The position numbers and the translations under genes are program-made. A stretch of 64,000 nucleotides of DNA from Flavivirga aquatica (GTDB lineage Bacteria; Bacteroidota; Bacteroidia; Flavobacteriales; Flavobacteriaceae). Positions 46,202 to 55,779 of this stretch are shown in pieces. Under the pieces are notes generated by a model. The model did no database searches, was not told the DNA's origin, and saw only the letters and a program-made list of their open reading frames with translations. Location: the NCBI RefSeq assembly GCF_001747085.1, contig NZ_MDJD01000034.1, forward strand, positions 186,001-250,000, given 5' to 3'. Every line of letters begins with the position of its first letter. The first letter of the stretch is position 1.

Positions 46202-46912
46202 CTAATTGCGTTTAAGGTTTGGGATGAAGTTTTCTTGTCCGTTCCAAAATCCAAATTCAGAAATAGGTTTAAAACGTAGAGTCGTGAATTCAAAATGAAA
46301 GCTTTTTCGTTCTCTTTCCTTCATTGCATTTGAATGTCTTTTCGGTTTTGACATATCACTATGTCCGTGAACCATATTAGTCATTTCTTTCTCAGTTTTC
46401 CATATAGAAAACGTGGATACCGTATTGGGTAATCTAATCGAAGCTAATGAAAGTAGCGTTCCGGAATGGTCTCTTACTAACTTTTCAACAGGTCTTCCCC
46501 AACGTAAGAATCTTGGAATAGCAAAAGGCTTCATTCTCGCGATTGTAACGGCAACAACTGGAGATGATTCGTTTTCTAATATTGCTTTTTGTTTAGGAAT
46601 TTTATATCCACTTATTTTTCCCCACTCCCTGATAAATTCTAATCGAACGTGCCAACCTTTAGCTAAAATTTTACCAAATTTTTCTTCTCTTAAGTAGTTT
46701 TCTAGAGCGTATTCATTTTCCCATTGTGCAAAAATTGCGACTTGTTTTATTAGAAATCTAGAAGACGATATTATTGGAGAGCCTAATGTCATTGCTGTCA
46801 TATATTCAGAATGTATGAGACCTTTTGTTTTTTTGTTAATCGAGTCAGAGAACAATCCTTTTATCGCCAAATTATATGGTATTTTGACAAGATGATATGA
46901 GAATATGTTCAT
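46202..46912 (-). CDS. Spheroidene monooxygenase (CrtA)-like protein
   Basis: About 236 residues from the ATG at 46912; a longer frame to 46978 runs into the 202-bp repeat and is less likely. The pattern MTAMTLGSPIISSSRFLIKQVAIFAQWENEYALENYL...LAKGWHVRLEFIREWG resembles proteins annotated as spheroidene monooxygenase-like, a heme-binding dimeric alpha/beta-barrel family, with FSIWKTEKEMTNMVHG near residue 190. A carotenoid role is not implied: no carotenoid genes are present. First gene of the two-gene unit between the 202-bp repeats. Family call is moderate. Confidence 0.5.
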   Translation of the reverse strand: MNIFSYHLVKIPYNLAIKGLFSDSINKKTKGLIHSEYMTAMTLGSPIISSSRFLIKQVAIFAQWENEYALENYLREEKFGKILAKGWHVRLEFIREWGKISGYKIPKQKAILENESSPVVAVTIARMKPFAIPRFLRWGRPVEKLVRDHSGTLLSLASIRLPNTVSTFSIWKTEKEMTNMVHGHSDMSKPKRHSNAMKERERKSFHFEFTTLRFKPISEFGFWNGQENFIPNLKRN

Positions 46913-46951
46913 TATATATTGATGATTTTTGTTGTGCTCCGAAATTACATA

Positions 46952-47153
46952 CAACGATAGCAGTATGAATAGTGACACCCATAAGGTGTTATTATTTATA
47001 CTGCGTGTTATGTTTAGTTTATTTGTTCAAATCTAAGAAATTTTATCATCCATCCAATGGAACAAAGAAACGGTGTTTTAAAAAGCGCTCAAAATAAACC
47101 CCGCCAAAAGACTTATAATTGTCAGTGTTAGCTATTGCTTATATATTTAATAT
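46952..47153. repeat. 202-bp direct repeat, copy B (site 5)
   Basis: Same sequence as 44799-45000, including the 60-bp imperfect palindrome. It lies just upstream of the CrtA-like gene and is followed by unrelated sequence (ATGATTAACC). Confidence 0.85.
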
Positions 47154-47279
47154 ATGATTAACCAATATAGTAAATATCTTATGTTTCACACGTAAAATCT
47201 TATTTAATATTTTTCCGTCTATTTATATAAATAACTTGTTTGTAGTCTTTAATATTAGTTTATGGAATATATCAATATT

Positions 47280-50200
47280 CTAATCACAAATTACAATTTT
47301 CTTTGATTTTATCCCTTTAGCTGTATGGTGGTATACTAGATAGATGCCAGCATTTAGATGAGATACATCTATAATTGTTTTTTTAGAATTAAGCATAAAG
47401 TTTTTTACAATGCGACCATTTAAATCACTTATAAAAAAAGGTTTCGATAATTTAGTTAATGAGCTATTGTTAGTAACAGTAAGGGAATTATTAAAACATT
47501 CATATTGAATTTTTAATCTTATAGATTCATTTTCATTAACAGAAAGTGAAAACGAATTATTTTCAAGTTGTATAGGCTCAATGCCCCAAACTAATGTTCC
47601 AGACTTATAAAGTGTTATTTTAGGGTTGAGACCTAATGATTTTTGTTTTTCTATAAATGAATAATCATTTGACTGGTCAAAGGGTTTGTAGTTTGTTAAA
47701 TGGGAACGTGTTTGGATAATCCCTGTTTTTGAATTTGGCGGAATAGAACCAGAGGCATCCGTAAAATTTAATTCTAAATAACTATTATTTCCTGTTTCTA
47801 CAAAAGTACCTTGAACACCTGGAATTTGCGAATAATTAAGATTAAACTTCATACTTCTTGATGTTTCAGGTGTAAACCAATATTTTATAGTAAAGTTTTT
47901 TAGTAATTCTGTATTGTCGGTCGCATTTTCTATTTGAAAAACAGGGTTCATTGAAGATCCAGAACTATTAGGAGAGTTGTTAGAATAATGAATTTTATGT
48001 TTAGAATTAACAATTTGATCGATATCCTTAATGACTGTTATAGATATTTCCGATTCGTCTCCAAATTCATTTCCAGTAGCATCTAATAGCTTGATTTTTA
48101 GAGTATGATTACCTTCATCTAAAGATGTAACAGGAATAGGGGCTAAAGAGGTGTATGTGCCTTGAGATTCATTATCAATAAAAAACTCTACGGCGTTACC
48201 ATCTTTTAATTCAAACTTCAATAATGAAAATATAAGATCAAAATCTTGTCCAACTAAGTTTCCATTTGTAGGATATTTAAAAATAGCACTTGGGTCTTTT
48301 GGTAGCGCAGCACTAGTCACTTTTATAGTTATAGTTTCTCCAAGATTGGTAATTGATCCGTCTGTTCTTTCCATTTGTAGGGTAAGCTTATGTTCTCCAT
48401 CAGAAAGGTTTGTTCTATCTATAAATTTGCCTTCGGAGCTTACAAAACCTCTATCATTATTATCTATTAAAAAACGTAACCTGTATGAGTTAGAAGGTAT
48501 ATTCCATCCTAATGTTGTAAAATCTATTTCTATTGGTAAATTTATTAAGTCACCATCTAAAGGTTGTTTAAAAAAAGTATCAGGTAAAGGAAATATGGGG
48601 GTATTTGCATTACCGCCATGTAGGGTCCATATTACTGCTGCCTCGAAAAGTTTCCAACCTTCTTCACTTACTAAATGTACGAATTGATCGCGCAGGGGAA
48701 AGGCTAATCGCCTAGAAAGTATTTGATCATGACCAGCTTCGTACCCAAAAATTATGGGTTTTCCATCAGTTTCAGCAAAAATTAAAGCTTCAGTTTCGGG
48801 TACTCCAAATGGTAAGGTTAAATTTAGGTTATATATGTTAGCAGTATTCCCAAGGTTAGAAGATATTGGATGCTCTGGAAGGTTTAGAGTAACTAGGTTT
48901 GTTGCATTTTGGGTAAAACCATAGCCTTCATTAAAAGATCCTTTTACCATTTTTAGTTTTCCGTACATAAATGGATCCCATGTTATTAAAGGTACTCTGG
49001 AGGCTTCAAGATCATTTCCAAGTATTTCTGGATCTACTGTAGACGATATAAGTACGATATTAAATGGATTTGCAATACTGGGTCTTGTGGCATCATCATC
49101 GCTAATTAATGTTGTTTTAAAACCTATCTTTTGCTCTAATCTAGACTTTATTTGTAAATCATCTGCCGATAAATTGTTTTTATCTCCAACTACAAATAGT
49201 GCTTTAACGGTGCTTTTAAATTTAAAGTTTACCTGTGGTGTTACCGAGGCAGTATGACCGTTATTATAATAAACTTTAGCCCGTATTTTATAGTCTTTCC
49301 AAATGATGGGTTTCCATACATCTTCGAAAGGTGCTGTTGTAACTTCAGAAAACAATTCGTTATCTATAAAATATTGAATCTTGGTAATTCCATTAATATT
49401 AGTTTTTACGGATAAAGGAATGTCTTGATCTTTGGTTACATGTTGATTGTTTTTAGGGGAATTCATTTCTAGTTCCATGGTATTGGTAAACCCTTGTTCG
49501 TTATGATCCAGTTGAAGAAGGTATGCTTCTAAATCTGAAATTTGCTTTGAGCTTAATCTCGATAACGTATGTGAATTGGAGGCATTTTTTGCTGTAAATA
49601 TTTCGGCTATAGTTTTTGCAGAACCATCATGTAAATAAGGAGCTGAATTCCATAAACCTTTTAAAGAAGGAACATCTATTCCTATGAGTTCTTTTCGTAA
49701 TCTATTTCCACTGCTACTTGTAATGGTACCTACATCGTGCATTCTATCAAGAGCACTATCTGTAAAGTCTTTTCCGCCATGACATGATGCGCATTTAAGC
49801 GTTTCAAACAGTGCTTTTCCAGTGTTGCCATTGGTGGTTAGGGATTCATTAGCATCTCTAAAAGGACTGGTTTCGTAATTTTCCAACGAAGTTACGTAAG
49901 CAGCTAATGCATCTAAATCTAACGATTTTCCTGCCTTATTAAGACCTAAAGTTAAGGCTCTAGTACTTTCGTTAAAATCGGAATTGCTTAGAAACCCTTG
50001 TCCTTTAAAATGAAATCTAATATCGTTTTCAAAATCTTGAACTTCATCAAAATTAGCCGACCAATGTAAATTTCCATGTCCAGTACCTTTTCTGCCAATT
50101 AATGTAATGGTATTTCTTAATCCTTCGCCTCTATCTGTAAAATCCCAAACTCTACCATCTTGTTCGCCGTCAATATGGCAAGTAGCACAACTAGTATAAC

Positions 50201-53009
50201 CATCGGATCCCATTCTAATATCTGAGGCATCATAAAAAATTTGTTTTCCTTTTAAAATTTCGGAAGTTAATTTTTCAGATGAAACTGTAGATATTGTTTT
50301 TATTAAATTAAGTGTATTACTTCCATTAGTAATCATATCCTGAGCATCAAAAACAGAAACAGATCTATCCATAAAGTTCTTAACAAAAACATGATTATTA
50401 CTAGTATCTATAGCGATCCCTTGAGGAGCTTTGCCTACTTGTTGTTTTTGAATCTCTTCACCTGTGTATGGGTTTATAACTATAAGTTCGTTATTCCCTT
50501 GCATGGTTATAAAAACATAATTTCCATTTGGGGAATATAATGCAGACGATGGTTGTGAGTGGTTATCTATATCTATACGATTGCTAAAAAGTTCTGTATT
50601 AGTGCTAATATCTATTTTTGATATTGCTGTCCGTACAGTATTATCAAAGGTTAATGCTTTTCCATCTCTATTTAATCCTCTTAAAATGTTATCTTTTTTG
50701 GCGACACTCCAAGCTATGTTTTCTGTAGGGTGTATGGTAATACCTGAAACATAATTAGGAAGCCCTCTGGCTTGATTTCCATTGTCTGAAGTTGTGGTAT
50801 CTAGATCTAATTCTATAGTATTATTAAGGGTGAAATTATCTACGTTTATATGCCATACTTCTCCATGACTAGCAGAAGAAATGAACTTGGTTACTAAAAG
50901 TTGTTTACCATTAGCTGTAATAGCCAATGCTCTAGGAGTGCTTCCTATTTTTAAAGTGTTTTTAACAGACTGTGTATTTACATCTAAATTTACGATGTTA
51001 TTATAGCCATAATTAGAAACAAAAGCTTTATCCTTTTTTGGTGTAAAAACGATTCCGTAGGGTTGTGATCCTTTTTTTAACTGAATTTTTTTGAGAAGTG
51101 TACCTGTTGGTGAGATAATTGAAATGTTGTCGTCACCTCTTAAGGTAACCCAAGCATTTCCTAGTTTATCTATGGCTATATTAATAGGGTTTTTACCAAC
51201 AGCTATTTCTTTTTTTACTTTAAGCGTTGTATTATCAATTTGTGTTACTGTGTTATTATCTGGGTTGGCAACCCAAACTGTATTGCGTGTTTCGTCAATG
51301 GCTATGGGTTCAGACTGTGTTGGCAGGTCTGTTATTGCCTTATTAATCACAATTATAGATTTAGAAAACACAGAAAAACCACCGTTTCCATCTGAAACTT
51401 GAACTTGAATGCTATAATTTCCTGGTTTTGAAAATGTATGTAGTGTTGTATTTGAATTATTAAAAGGTATATCATTACTACCATCGTTAAAACGCCAGCG
51501 GTATTTTAACGAATTCCCTTCGGGGTCTAATGCTATTGCTTTAAAAGTAACAGAACTACCTTTAACAATAGGGGATGGTGTACTAATTTCTAAATCTGAA
51601 ATTTCTGGAGATTTATTTGTTGCATCGCCACCAGTTGTAAAATAAAAAATAGATTCTTTAATGCCGTTACCAACTGCATCTTTAATACCTCCTTCAATAA
51701 ATTTCACCTGATAAGTCGTATTAGGTAATAAAAGTTGCTTAGGAGCGTAATTAATAACTTGATAAGAGCTAGAAGATACATCCCCTTCAATAGGACTTCC
51801 TCCTAAGGGGCTTACCTCAATGGTTTTATCGTTTAGAGTTAAATCATCTAAAGTTTCATTAATTACAAATCCAATGGTACTGGTTATAGGTAAATTAATT
51901 TCATCTGCTTTAGGAAAATGATGACTTACATAGGGTGGGTTAGTGTCCAATCCATCTTGGTGTGCAAAAATGGATGTTTTATTATCACCACTGGCTACTA
52001 AAATATGACCTATTGGCATCCATTGATTATCTATAAACTGAACTATTTCATCTCCAGAAGGTGGTGAAAATTCATGTTCAATTTCCATTTTTTCAAAATT
52101 ATATTTAACACCTCTATCAAAGCGTCCTGTAAAACCAAATTCATCTTGAAAAATCATATACCTACCCAATGTAATATCATCTGAATGTAATGAAAAGCTT
52201 TCTTTTACATTAGTTGGATCGCTAATATCAAAACCTACTAAGTTGCTAGGACCATTATTTCCCGACATAAAAACTAAATTATTTCGCCATACTTGGAAGC
52301 CTGTACTATACTGCTCATGAGGTACATTTTCTCCAAAAGCACCTAAAAACTTAATATTCTGCGGGTTTCCAAAATCGAAAACACTAATTTTTCCTGTTTG
52401 TGGCGCATAAAAAACGTAATTTCCCATTCTTAATACCACATCAGGGGTCGAAATATCAATAGGTATTTCACCAACTTCCTCACCAGATCTCATATCGAAA
52501 ACCCTTTTCCCCACAATGGTATGTGGAAAGGTTTCTAGGTTATCGTAATGTGCATTTCCTTCTTCAACAGTATATAAAACATCCGAATCTGTTATGGGTT
52601 TTGGATCAAGCATATCGGATAAATCCAAATATTTATACCCTGTGCCTTGTACTTCTGGAACCGAATATTCACGATAGTATAGATCGTTAATTTTCCACCA
52701 TCTGTGTCCATTATTTGCGGCATCTCTATCTTGAATTTTTTTTGGAGCGGTAGGGTTGGAGATATCCCAAATTCCTGTTCCTGCTTGTCCAGATATCATC
52801 ATCCAATTCCGGTGGTAAGTATTTATACGATCTCCCTCTGGGAAGTTTGATAAAAAAGTGCCTGCAGGCCATGTCTGTGTAGTCATTTCTGGACCCTTTT
52901 TACCATCAAAAAATAGTACTTTAAATTTTATAAAAGCTACAAATGTAAAGGAGCATAAAAGTATGGTTATTAATATGCCAATTCTCTTTTTTAATATTAG
53001 TGCCTCCAT
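47280..53009 (-). CDS. Giant exported multidomain protein: propellers, di-haem peroxidase-like, CBM3, T9SS tail
   Basis: 1909 residues. A hydrophobic export segment (about 8-30) leads into a LVIVD/propeller-like part (about 40-360), a Big-type Ig domain (about 370-460), a PKD domain (about 466-555) and a YncE/NHL-like propeller (about 560-890). A cytochrome-c-peroxidase-like part follows with two haem sites, CATCH near 941 and CASCH near 1072. Then come an Ig-like domain (about 1180-1265), a flavodoxin-like or ThuA-like domain (about 1268-1480), Ig-like domains (about 1490-1660), a CBM3-like module (about 1665-1806, with KYWFTPE and a QSNDYSF end), and a type IX sorting domain (about 1835-1909, GIYLVYHH). 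Probably a surface redox protein bound to a polysaccharide. It is a single-gene unit. Confidence 0.85.
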   Translation of the reverse strand: MEALILKKRIGILITILLCSFTFVAFIKFKVLFFDGKKGPEMTTQTWPAGTFLSNFPEGDRINTYHRNWMMISGQAGTGIWDISNPTAPKKIQDRDAANNGHRWWKINDLYYREYSVPEVQGTGYKYLDLSDMLDPKPITDSDVLYTVEEGNAHYDNLETFPHTIVGKRVFDMRSGEEVGEIPIDISTPDVVLRMGNYVFYAPQTGKISVFDFGNPQNIKFLGAFGENVPHEQYSTGFQVWRNNLVFMSGNNGPSNLVGFDISDPTNVKESFSLHSDDITLGRYMIFQDEFGFTGRFDRGVKYNFEKMEIEHEFSPPSGDEIVQFIDNQWMPIGHILVASGDNKTSIFAHQDGLDTNPPYVSHHFPKADEINLPITSTIGFVINETLDDLTLNDKTIEVSPLGGSPIEGDVSSSSYQVINYAPKQLLLPNTTYQVKFIEGGIKDAVGNGIKESIFYFTTGGDATNKSPEISDLEISTPSPIVKGSSVTFKAIALDPEGNSLKYRWRFNDGSNDIPFNNSNTTLHTFSKPGNYSIQVQVSDGNGGFSVFSKSIIVINKAITDLPTQSEPIAIDETRNTVWVANPDNNTVTQIDNTTLKVKKEIAVGKNPINIAIDKLGNAWVTLRGDDNISIISPTGTLLKKIQLKKGSQPYGIVFTPKKDKAFVSNYGYNNIVNLDVNTQSVKNTLKIGSTPRALAITANGKQLLVTKFISSASHGEVWHINVDNFTLNNTIELDLDTTTSDNGNQARGLPNYVSGITIHPTENIAWSVAKKDNILRGLNRDGKALTFDNTVRTAISKIDISTNTELFSNRIDIDNHSQPSSALYSPNGNYVFITMQGNNELIVINPYTGEEIQKQQVGKAPQGIAIDTSNNHVFVKNFMDRSVSVFDAQDMITNGSNTLNLIKTISTVSSEKLTSEILKGKQIFYDASDIRMGSDGYTSCATCHIDGEQDGRVWDFTDRGEGLRNTITLIGRKGTGHGNLHWSANFDEVQDFENDIRFHFKGQGFLSNSDFNESTRALTLGLNKAGKSLDLDALAAYVTSLENYETSPFRDANESLTTNGNTGKALFETLKCASCHGGKDFTDSALDRMHDVGTITSSSGNRLRKELIGIDVPSLKGLWNSAPYLHDGSAKTIAEIFTAKNASNSHTLSRLSSKQISDLEAYLLQLDHNEQGFTNTMELEMNSPKNNQHVTKDQDIPLSVKTNINGITKIQYFIDNELFSEVTTAPFEDVWKPIIWKDYKIRAKVYYNNGHTASVTPQVNFKFKSTVKALFVVGDKNNLSADDLQIKSRLEQKIGFKTTLISDDDATRPSIANPFNIVLISSTVDPEILGNDLEASRVPLITWDPFMYGKLKMVKGSFNEGYGFTQNATNLVTLNLPEHPISSNLGNTANIYNLNLTLPFGVPETEALIFAETDGKPIIFGYEAGHDQILSRRLAFPLRDQFVHLVSEEGWKLFEAAVIWTLHGGNANTPIFPLPDTFFKQPLDGDLINLPIEIDFTTLGWNIPSNSYRLRFLIDNNDRGFVSSEGKFIDRTNLSDGEHKLTLQMERTDGSITNLGETITIKVTSAALPKDPSAIFKYPTNGNLVGQDFDLIFSLLKFELKDGNAVEFFIDNESQGTYTSLAPIPVTSLDEGNHTLKIKLLDATGNEFGDESEISITVIKDIDQIVNSKHKIHYSNNSPNSSGSSMNPVFQIENATDNTELLKNFTIKYWFTPETSRSMKFNLNYSQIPGVQGTFVETGNNSYLELNFTDASGSIPPNSKTGIIQTRSHLTNYKPFDQSNDYSFIEKQKSLGLNPKITLYKSGTLVWGIEPIQLENNSFSLSVNENESIRLKIQYECFNNSLTVTNNSSLTKLSKPFFISDLNGRIVKNFMLNSKKTIIDVSHLNAGIYLVYHHTAKGIKSKKIVICD

Positions 53010-53387
53010 TTTATTTAGTTATTAGTTTTAATTATAAAAAACCATAAATATAAGAAAAAACCTTCTTAAACAATACGTAAAATGTTATTTTTTAATATTT
53101 TATGAGAGTGTTAAGTGATTTTAACCAAGTGGTTATATTATTTAAGATATTTTTTGAAGACAAATTCATTATTAAATATAATCCATGATTATAAAGGTTA
53201 GAGTTATATAAAAATAAACTTCAAAATGATTGGTATGTTGTTGTTTTTACCTTTAGTGGTAGGTTTACAGAAAATGTAAGCAAGAAAAAAATCTTGTTTT
53301 GGGAATGTTTTAACTTACAAGACTATTTTATATCTATAAATAATTAACCTATAGTAGGTTATAATAAGTATCAAAAACAAAATATAA

Positions 53388-53417
53388 TTGTGTATTTAAT
53401 ATAAAAGTCTATTTTTG
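53388..53417 (+). promoter_or_regulatory. Promoter of the acid-sugar operon
   Basis: TTG at 53388-53390, a 19-bp spacer, and TATTTTTG at 53410-53417 fit the Bacteroidota consensus well. The operator palindrome starts one base after the -7 box. Confidence 0.65.
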
Positions 53418-53418
53418 T

Positions 53419-53434
53419 ATTTTGTATACAAAAT
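53419..53434. promoter_or_regulatory. Palindromic operator for the GntR/FCD regulator
   Basis: Perfect 16-bp palindrome ATTTTGTATACAAAAT between the -7 box and the regulator's start codon, over the expected transcription start. TTGTATAC-type palindromes are typical of FCD-subfamily GntR repressors, so self-repression is likely. Confidence 0.65.
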
Positions 53435-53437
53435 GTA

Positions 53438-54073
53438 ATGTGTGTAAATATGATAGAATACAAGAATCTTAATGAACCTATTTATTTGAAATTGAAAGAA
53501 ATGATTCTTAACGGAGAACTTAAACAAGGTGAAAAAATAATACAGGAAAAAATAGCAGAAACACTTGGTGTAAGTAGAACACCTTTAATGAAGGCTTTAT
53601 TAGCATTAGAAAACGAATATTTGGTAGAAAGTATACCAAGAAGAGGCATGTATGTACGTGCTTTAGGTAAGAAAGAAATCATTGATATTTATGTGTGTAG
53701 AGAAGCCTTAGAGGGTATGGCTGCACGTTTATTAGCATTGTCTAAAGATACTAAAGTTATAGAAGCCCTTAAAGCATGTTTTTATCCATTTTCATCACAT
53801 AAAAAAATAAATATAGATGCGTACTCTAAAGCAGATGAAAAATTTCATTCATTATTAATAAAACTTACAGGAAACGAACCTTTAGATAAGATATATTTCT
53901 TTGGTAATATTCATGAAAAAGTAATAGGACACGGTTTGGTAAGGCCTCCAGAAGAAACTTTGGAAGAACATTTTAAAATTATTAATGCCATAGAAGAAGA
54001 GGATCCAGATAGGGCAGAACAATATGCTAGGGAGCATATTAAAAAGTCAAGAGCATTATTATTAGATCAATAA
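53438..54073 (+). CDS. GntR-family (FCD) transcriptional regulator
   Basis: 211 residues. Winged helix about 12-75 (GELKQGEKIIQEKIAETLGVSRTPLMKALLALENEYLVE) followed by the all-helical FCD ligand-binding domain (about 85-205), including the metal-site pattern DEKFHSLLIKLTGNEPL and EEHFKIINAIEEEDPDRAEQYAREHI. A start at 53450 (MIEYKNL) is about as plausible as 53438. First gene of the acid-sugar operon and probably its repressor, released by the substrate or an intermediate. Confidence 0.92.
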   Translation: MCVNMIEYKNLNEPIYLKLKEMILNGELKQGEKIIQEKIAETLGVSRTPLMKALLALENEYLVESIPRRGMYVRALGKKEIIDIYVCREALEGMAARLLALSKDTKVIEALKACFYPFSSHKKINIDAYSKADEKFHSLLIKLTGNEPLDKIYFFGNIHEKVIGHGLVRPPEETLEEHFKIINAIEEEDPDRAEQYAREHIKKSRALLLDQ

Positions 54074-54091
54074 ATATTTAAAACAATAAAA

Positions 54092-55138
54092 GTGAAGAAT
54101 TATAACATTGCAGTAGTACCAGGAGATGGTATAGGAAATGAAATTGTACCAGAAGGATATAGAGTTTTAGAGGCAGTTGCTAAAAAACATAATTTTAATA
54201 TAACTTCAAAAACCTTCGATTGGGGTGCTGGCTATTATTTAAAAAACGAACAGTTTTTACCAGAAGATGGGTTAGAAACACTAAAAGAATTTGATGCTAT
54301 ATATTTTGGATCTGTAGGTTTACCTGCTGTCGATGATACGCTTCCTGCTAAAGATTATACTTTTAAAGTACGTACAAGTTTCGATCAATATGTAAATTAT
54401 AGACCCGTAAGAACCTATGCTGGAGTACAAAGGCCTTTAAGAACAGAAAAGCACATAGATTTTGTTATTGTTAGAGAAAATACAGAAGGAGAGTTTGTGC
54501 AAATGGGTGGACAGTACTTACCAGATGAAGCAAATGGTATGGGCTTAGATACAAGTATTTTTACTAGAAAAGGAATAGAAAGAGTTGCTCATTATGCCTT
54601 TAAATTGGCTAGAAAAAGACGAAACAAAGTAACACATATAACAAAATCTAATACTTTAATTAATAGTTTGTCTTATTGGGATCGTGTTATTAAAGAAGTA
54701 GCAACTCAATATCCAGATGTAGTACATGACCAAATGTATATTGATAATTCTACAGCTAGTTTTGTTTTAAAACCAGAGGTTTTTGATGTGGTACTAACAA
54801 CAAATCTTTTTGGAGATATTTTAAGTGACTTAGGCGGAGCGATAATGGGAAGTCTAGGTCTTGGAGGTAGTGGTAATATTAATCCAGAAAAAGATTTTCC
54901 TTCTATGTTCGAACCTATTCATGGTTCTGCTCCAGATATTGCTGGGCAAAATATAGCAAATCCTTATGGACAAATATGGTCTGCTGCTATTATGTTAGAG
55001 CATTTAGATGAATTTGAAGCTGCTAATAACATTATGGAAGCTATTGATAAGAGTACTTTAGAAGGCGCGCTTACTAAAGATTTGGGAGGTAATGCAAGTA
55101 CTTCAGATGTTGCAGATGCAGTAATTAAAAACCTATAG
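54092..55138 (+). CDS. Tartrate/D-malate dehydrogenase-type decarboxylating enzyme
   Basis: 348 residues, GTG start, 18 bp after the regulator gene. Member of the isocitrate/isopropylmalate dehydrogenase family: NIAVVPGDGIGNEIVPEGYRVLEA at the start, YRPVRTYAG, DFVIVRENTEGEF, MYIDNSTASFVLKP (metal-binding Asp next to it), TTNLFGDILSDLGGAIMGSLGLGGSGNI and the NAD-site FEPIHGSAPDIAGQNIANP. Its whole pattern is that of tartrate dehydrogenase/D-malate dehydrogenase. Within an operon that also encodes a DUF1537 kinase it may take the place that PdxA2 holds in known threonate/erythronate pathways, oxidising and decarboxylating a phosphorylated C4 acid to DHAP. That is inference. Confidence 0.85.
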   Translation: MKNYNIAVVPGDGIGNEIVPEGYRVLEAVAKKHNFNITSKTFDWGAGYYLKNEQFLPEDGLETLKEFDAIYFGSVGLPAVDDTLPAKDYTFKVRTSFDQYVNYRPVRTYAGVQRPLRTEKHIDFVIVRENTEGEFVQMGGQYLPDEANGMGLDTSIFTRKGIERVAHYAFKLARKRRNKVTHITKSNTLINSLSYWDRVIKEVATQYPDVVHDQMYIDNSTASFVLKPEVFDVVLTTNLFGDILSDLGGAIMGSLGLGGSGNINPEKDFPSMFEPIHGSAPDIAGQNIANPYGQIWSAAIMLEHLDEFEAANNIMEAIDKSTLEGALTKDLGGNASTSDVADAVIKNL

Positions 55139-55144
55139 ATTTAA

Positions 55145-55777
55145 ATGGATACTATTATTGATCTTACATTAACTTATACTAATGGTTTTACGGGTTTTTC
55201 AAAAAAGATTAGTAATACCATTAGCACACATGGATGGAATGCGAGTACATTAACGCTTTATTCGCATTGTGGTACGCATATGGATGCCCCTATTCATTTT
55301 AATGTAAGCAATCAAACAATAGATGAAATTCCGGTTTCAGACTTTGTGGGTAGAGCATGGGTTATAGATGTACGCCATATAGGAGCAAAGGGATTGATTA
55401 ATCCAGAACATATTCCACAAGCTATTCAAGACAAATTTACTTCTGGTGATAGCCTTATTTTTTGGACAGATTGGTCTCAATATATAAATACGTCCAAATA
55501 TAGAGATGAATTACCAAGAGTAAGTGAAACACTTGCTTTATGGTGTCTCGAAAATGGCGTGAAAATGATAGGTGTAGAGCCGCCATCTGTAGCAGATGTT
55601 AATAATATAGATGAAGTCACTAAAATTCATCAAATCTTGCTAAAAGGGGTCGTTATTATTGAAGGACTTACCAATATTGATAAGCTTAAATCTAATTGTG
55701 TCAAATTAATAGCATTGCCCTTAAAAGTAGGAGCAGGAGATGGGGCGCCAGCTAGAGTTATAGCCATAGAAAAATAA
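55145..55777 (+). CDS. Cyclase-family metal hydrolase
   Basis: 210 residues of the cyclase family (PF04199), which includes kynurenine formamidase. The metal-binding motif is H41-x-GTH45-x-D47-x-x-x-H51 (HCGTHMDAPIHF). The segment VEPPSVAD near residue 140 and the end LPLKVGAGDGAPARVIAIE are also typical. Six bases after the dehydrogenase gene and two before the kinase gene. A lactone, amide or ester of the operon's acid sugar is a possible substrate; a kynurenine role is not supported by context. Confidence 0.85.
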   Translation: MDTIIDLTLTYTNGFTGFSKKISNTISTHGWNASTLTLYSHCGTHMDAPIHFNVSNQTIDEIPVSDFVGRAWVIDVRHIGAKGLINPEHIPQAIQDKFTSGDSLIFWTDWSQYINTSKYRDELPRVSETLALWCLENGVKMIGVEPPSVADVNNIDEVTKIHQILLKGVVIIEGLTNIDKLKSNCVKLIALPLKVGAGDGAPARVIAIEK

Positions 55778-55779
55778 CC

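Larger units (their letters stand above)
53010..53437. other. Divergent intergenic region, 428 bp
   Basis: Between the giant protein gene (minus) and the acid-sugar operon (plus). The right end holds the operon promoter and operator described separately; the rest is AT-rich with nothing further supported. Confidence 0.5.

Noticed and set aside
46202-46978. Carotenoid biosynthesis role of the CrtA-like gene
   Set aside because: No other carotenoid gene is near and the family label is often applied to proteins of unknown function.
48346-48687. Antisense frames within the giant gene (also 51091-51402)
   Set aside because: They lie fully inside a long, well-supported gene on the other strand and show no family features.
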